A stretch of 64,000 nt of DNA from Rhodococcus sp. SMB37. GTDB lineage: Bacteria > Actinomycetota > Actinomycetes > Mycobacteriales > Mycobacteriaceae. The stretch covers positions 62,001 to 126,000 of the forward strand of contig NZ_SLVY01000001.1 of assembly GCF_004345605.1 (NCBI RefSeq). The letters are read 5' to 3'. The number at the start of each line of letters is the position of its first letter. The first letter of the stretch is position 1. The notes beneath the pieces are model-generated. The model was not told where the DNA came from. It saw only the letters and a program-made list of their open reading frames with translations, and made no database searches. This document shows, one piece after another, positions 63,934 to 64,000 of the stretch. Both the position numbers and the translations under genes were made by a program.

Positions 63934-64000
63934 GCGTTGTCTCCGTTCTGTTCGACCTCACCAGAGCCGGCCGCAGGGGCTGAATTCTCGCGTGTCGTGA
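63930..64000 (-). CDS. C-terminal end of an unidentified upstream gene (partial)
   Basis: One frame is open from the window edge to a TGA that overlaps the carA start (ATGA), the same coupling seen elsewhere in this operon. It encodes only 22 residues here, ending [12 protein letters not shown]. In M. tuberculosis a small membrane or export protein gene (Rv1382) precedes carA, so this may be its counterpart, but no family can be recognised from so short a piece. Confidence 0.45.
   Translation of the reverse strand, partial: TTRENSAPAAGSGEVEQNGDNA

Overview
The window is a GC-rich actinobacterial chromosome segment, most likely Rhodococcus or a close mycolic-acid relative. The evidence is the gene content (MptB, OpcA, mihF, WhiA, the actinobacterial form of PriA), frequent GTG and TTG starts, and dense ATGA/GTGA stop-start overlaps. 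From memory, gene order follows the Mycobacterium tuberculosis interval from carA (Rv1383) to the suf operon (Rv1460-Rv1462), with one large replaced or inserted block. No phage, transposase, CRISPR array, rRNA or tRNA was recognised.

Left part (1-16.6 kb). The minus-strand suf operon (sufR-sufB-sufD, sufD cut by the window edge) is divergent from mptB, an ABC exporter pair and the heme A synthase gene ctaA. A conserved small protein, a quinone oxidoreductase and ctaB follow. A five-gene overlapping pentose phosphate operon (tkt-tal-zwf-opcA-pgl) ends this part.

Middle (16.6-37.6 kb). A small regulatory patch holds a GlxA-type AraC regulator, a 63-residue ORF with a strong ribosome binding site, an SRPBCC protein, and an ECF42-type sigma factor with its DGPF/YCII partner. 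Then come ppc, secG, a secreted tyrosine phosphatase, and the glycolytic run gap-pgk-tpiA. A long minus-strand set follows: rpe-ribD-ribE-ribBA-ribH, a PH-domain protein, uvrC-rapZ-yvcK-whiA. It joins riboflavin synthesis, DNA repair and the conserved rapZ-yvcK-whiA trio.

Accessory block (37.7-48.0 kb). It lies between rpe and rsmB, which are adjacent in M. tuberculosis. It contains an NTF2-like protein overlapped with a MarR regulator, an SDR, a Pfk-2 type kinase coupled to an acyl-CoA thioesterase, and a RibD/DHFR-fold reductase. It also carries a compact unit of a membrane-anchored Asp/Trp-tailed protein, a sensor kinase, a response regulator, an SLC13-like permease and a glycerate kinase. 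This unit is the best candidate here for a little-described system: a two-component module probably controlling uptake and phosphorylation of a small organic acid, with an 11-bp-period direct repeat upstream as a likely response-regulator site.

Right part (48-64 kb). Housekeeping genes return: rsmB-fmt, a secreted lipase, a NUDIX hydrolase, priA-metK, coaBC-rpoZ-gmk-mihF and the pyrimidine operon carA-carB-pyrF, which ends in a clear intrinsic terminator.

Several starts follow a -10 hexamer TANNNT by exactly six bases (mptB, qor, the GlxA regulator, the NUDIX gene). This suggests leaderless transcripts and was used to choose starts.
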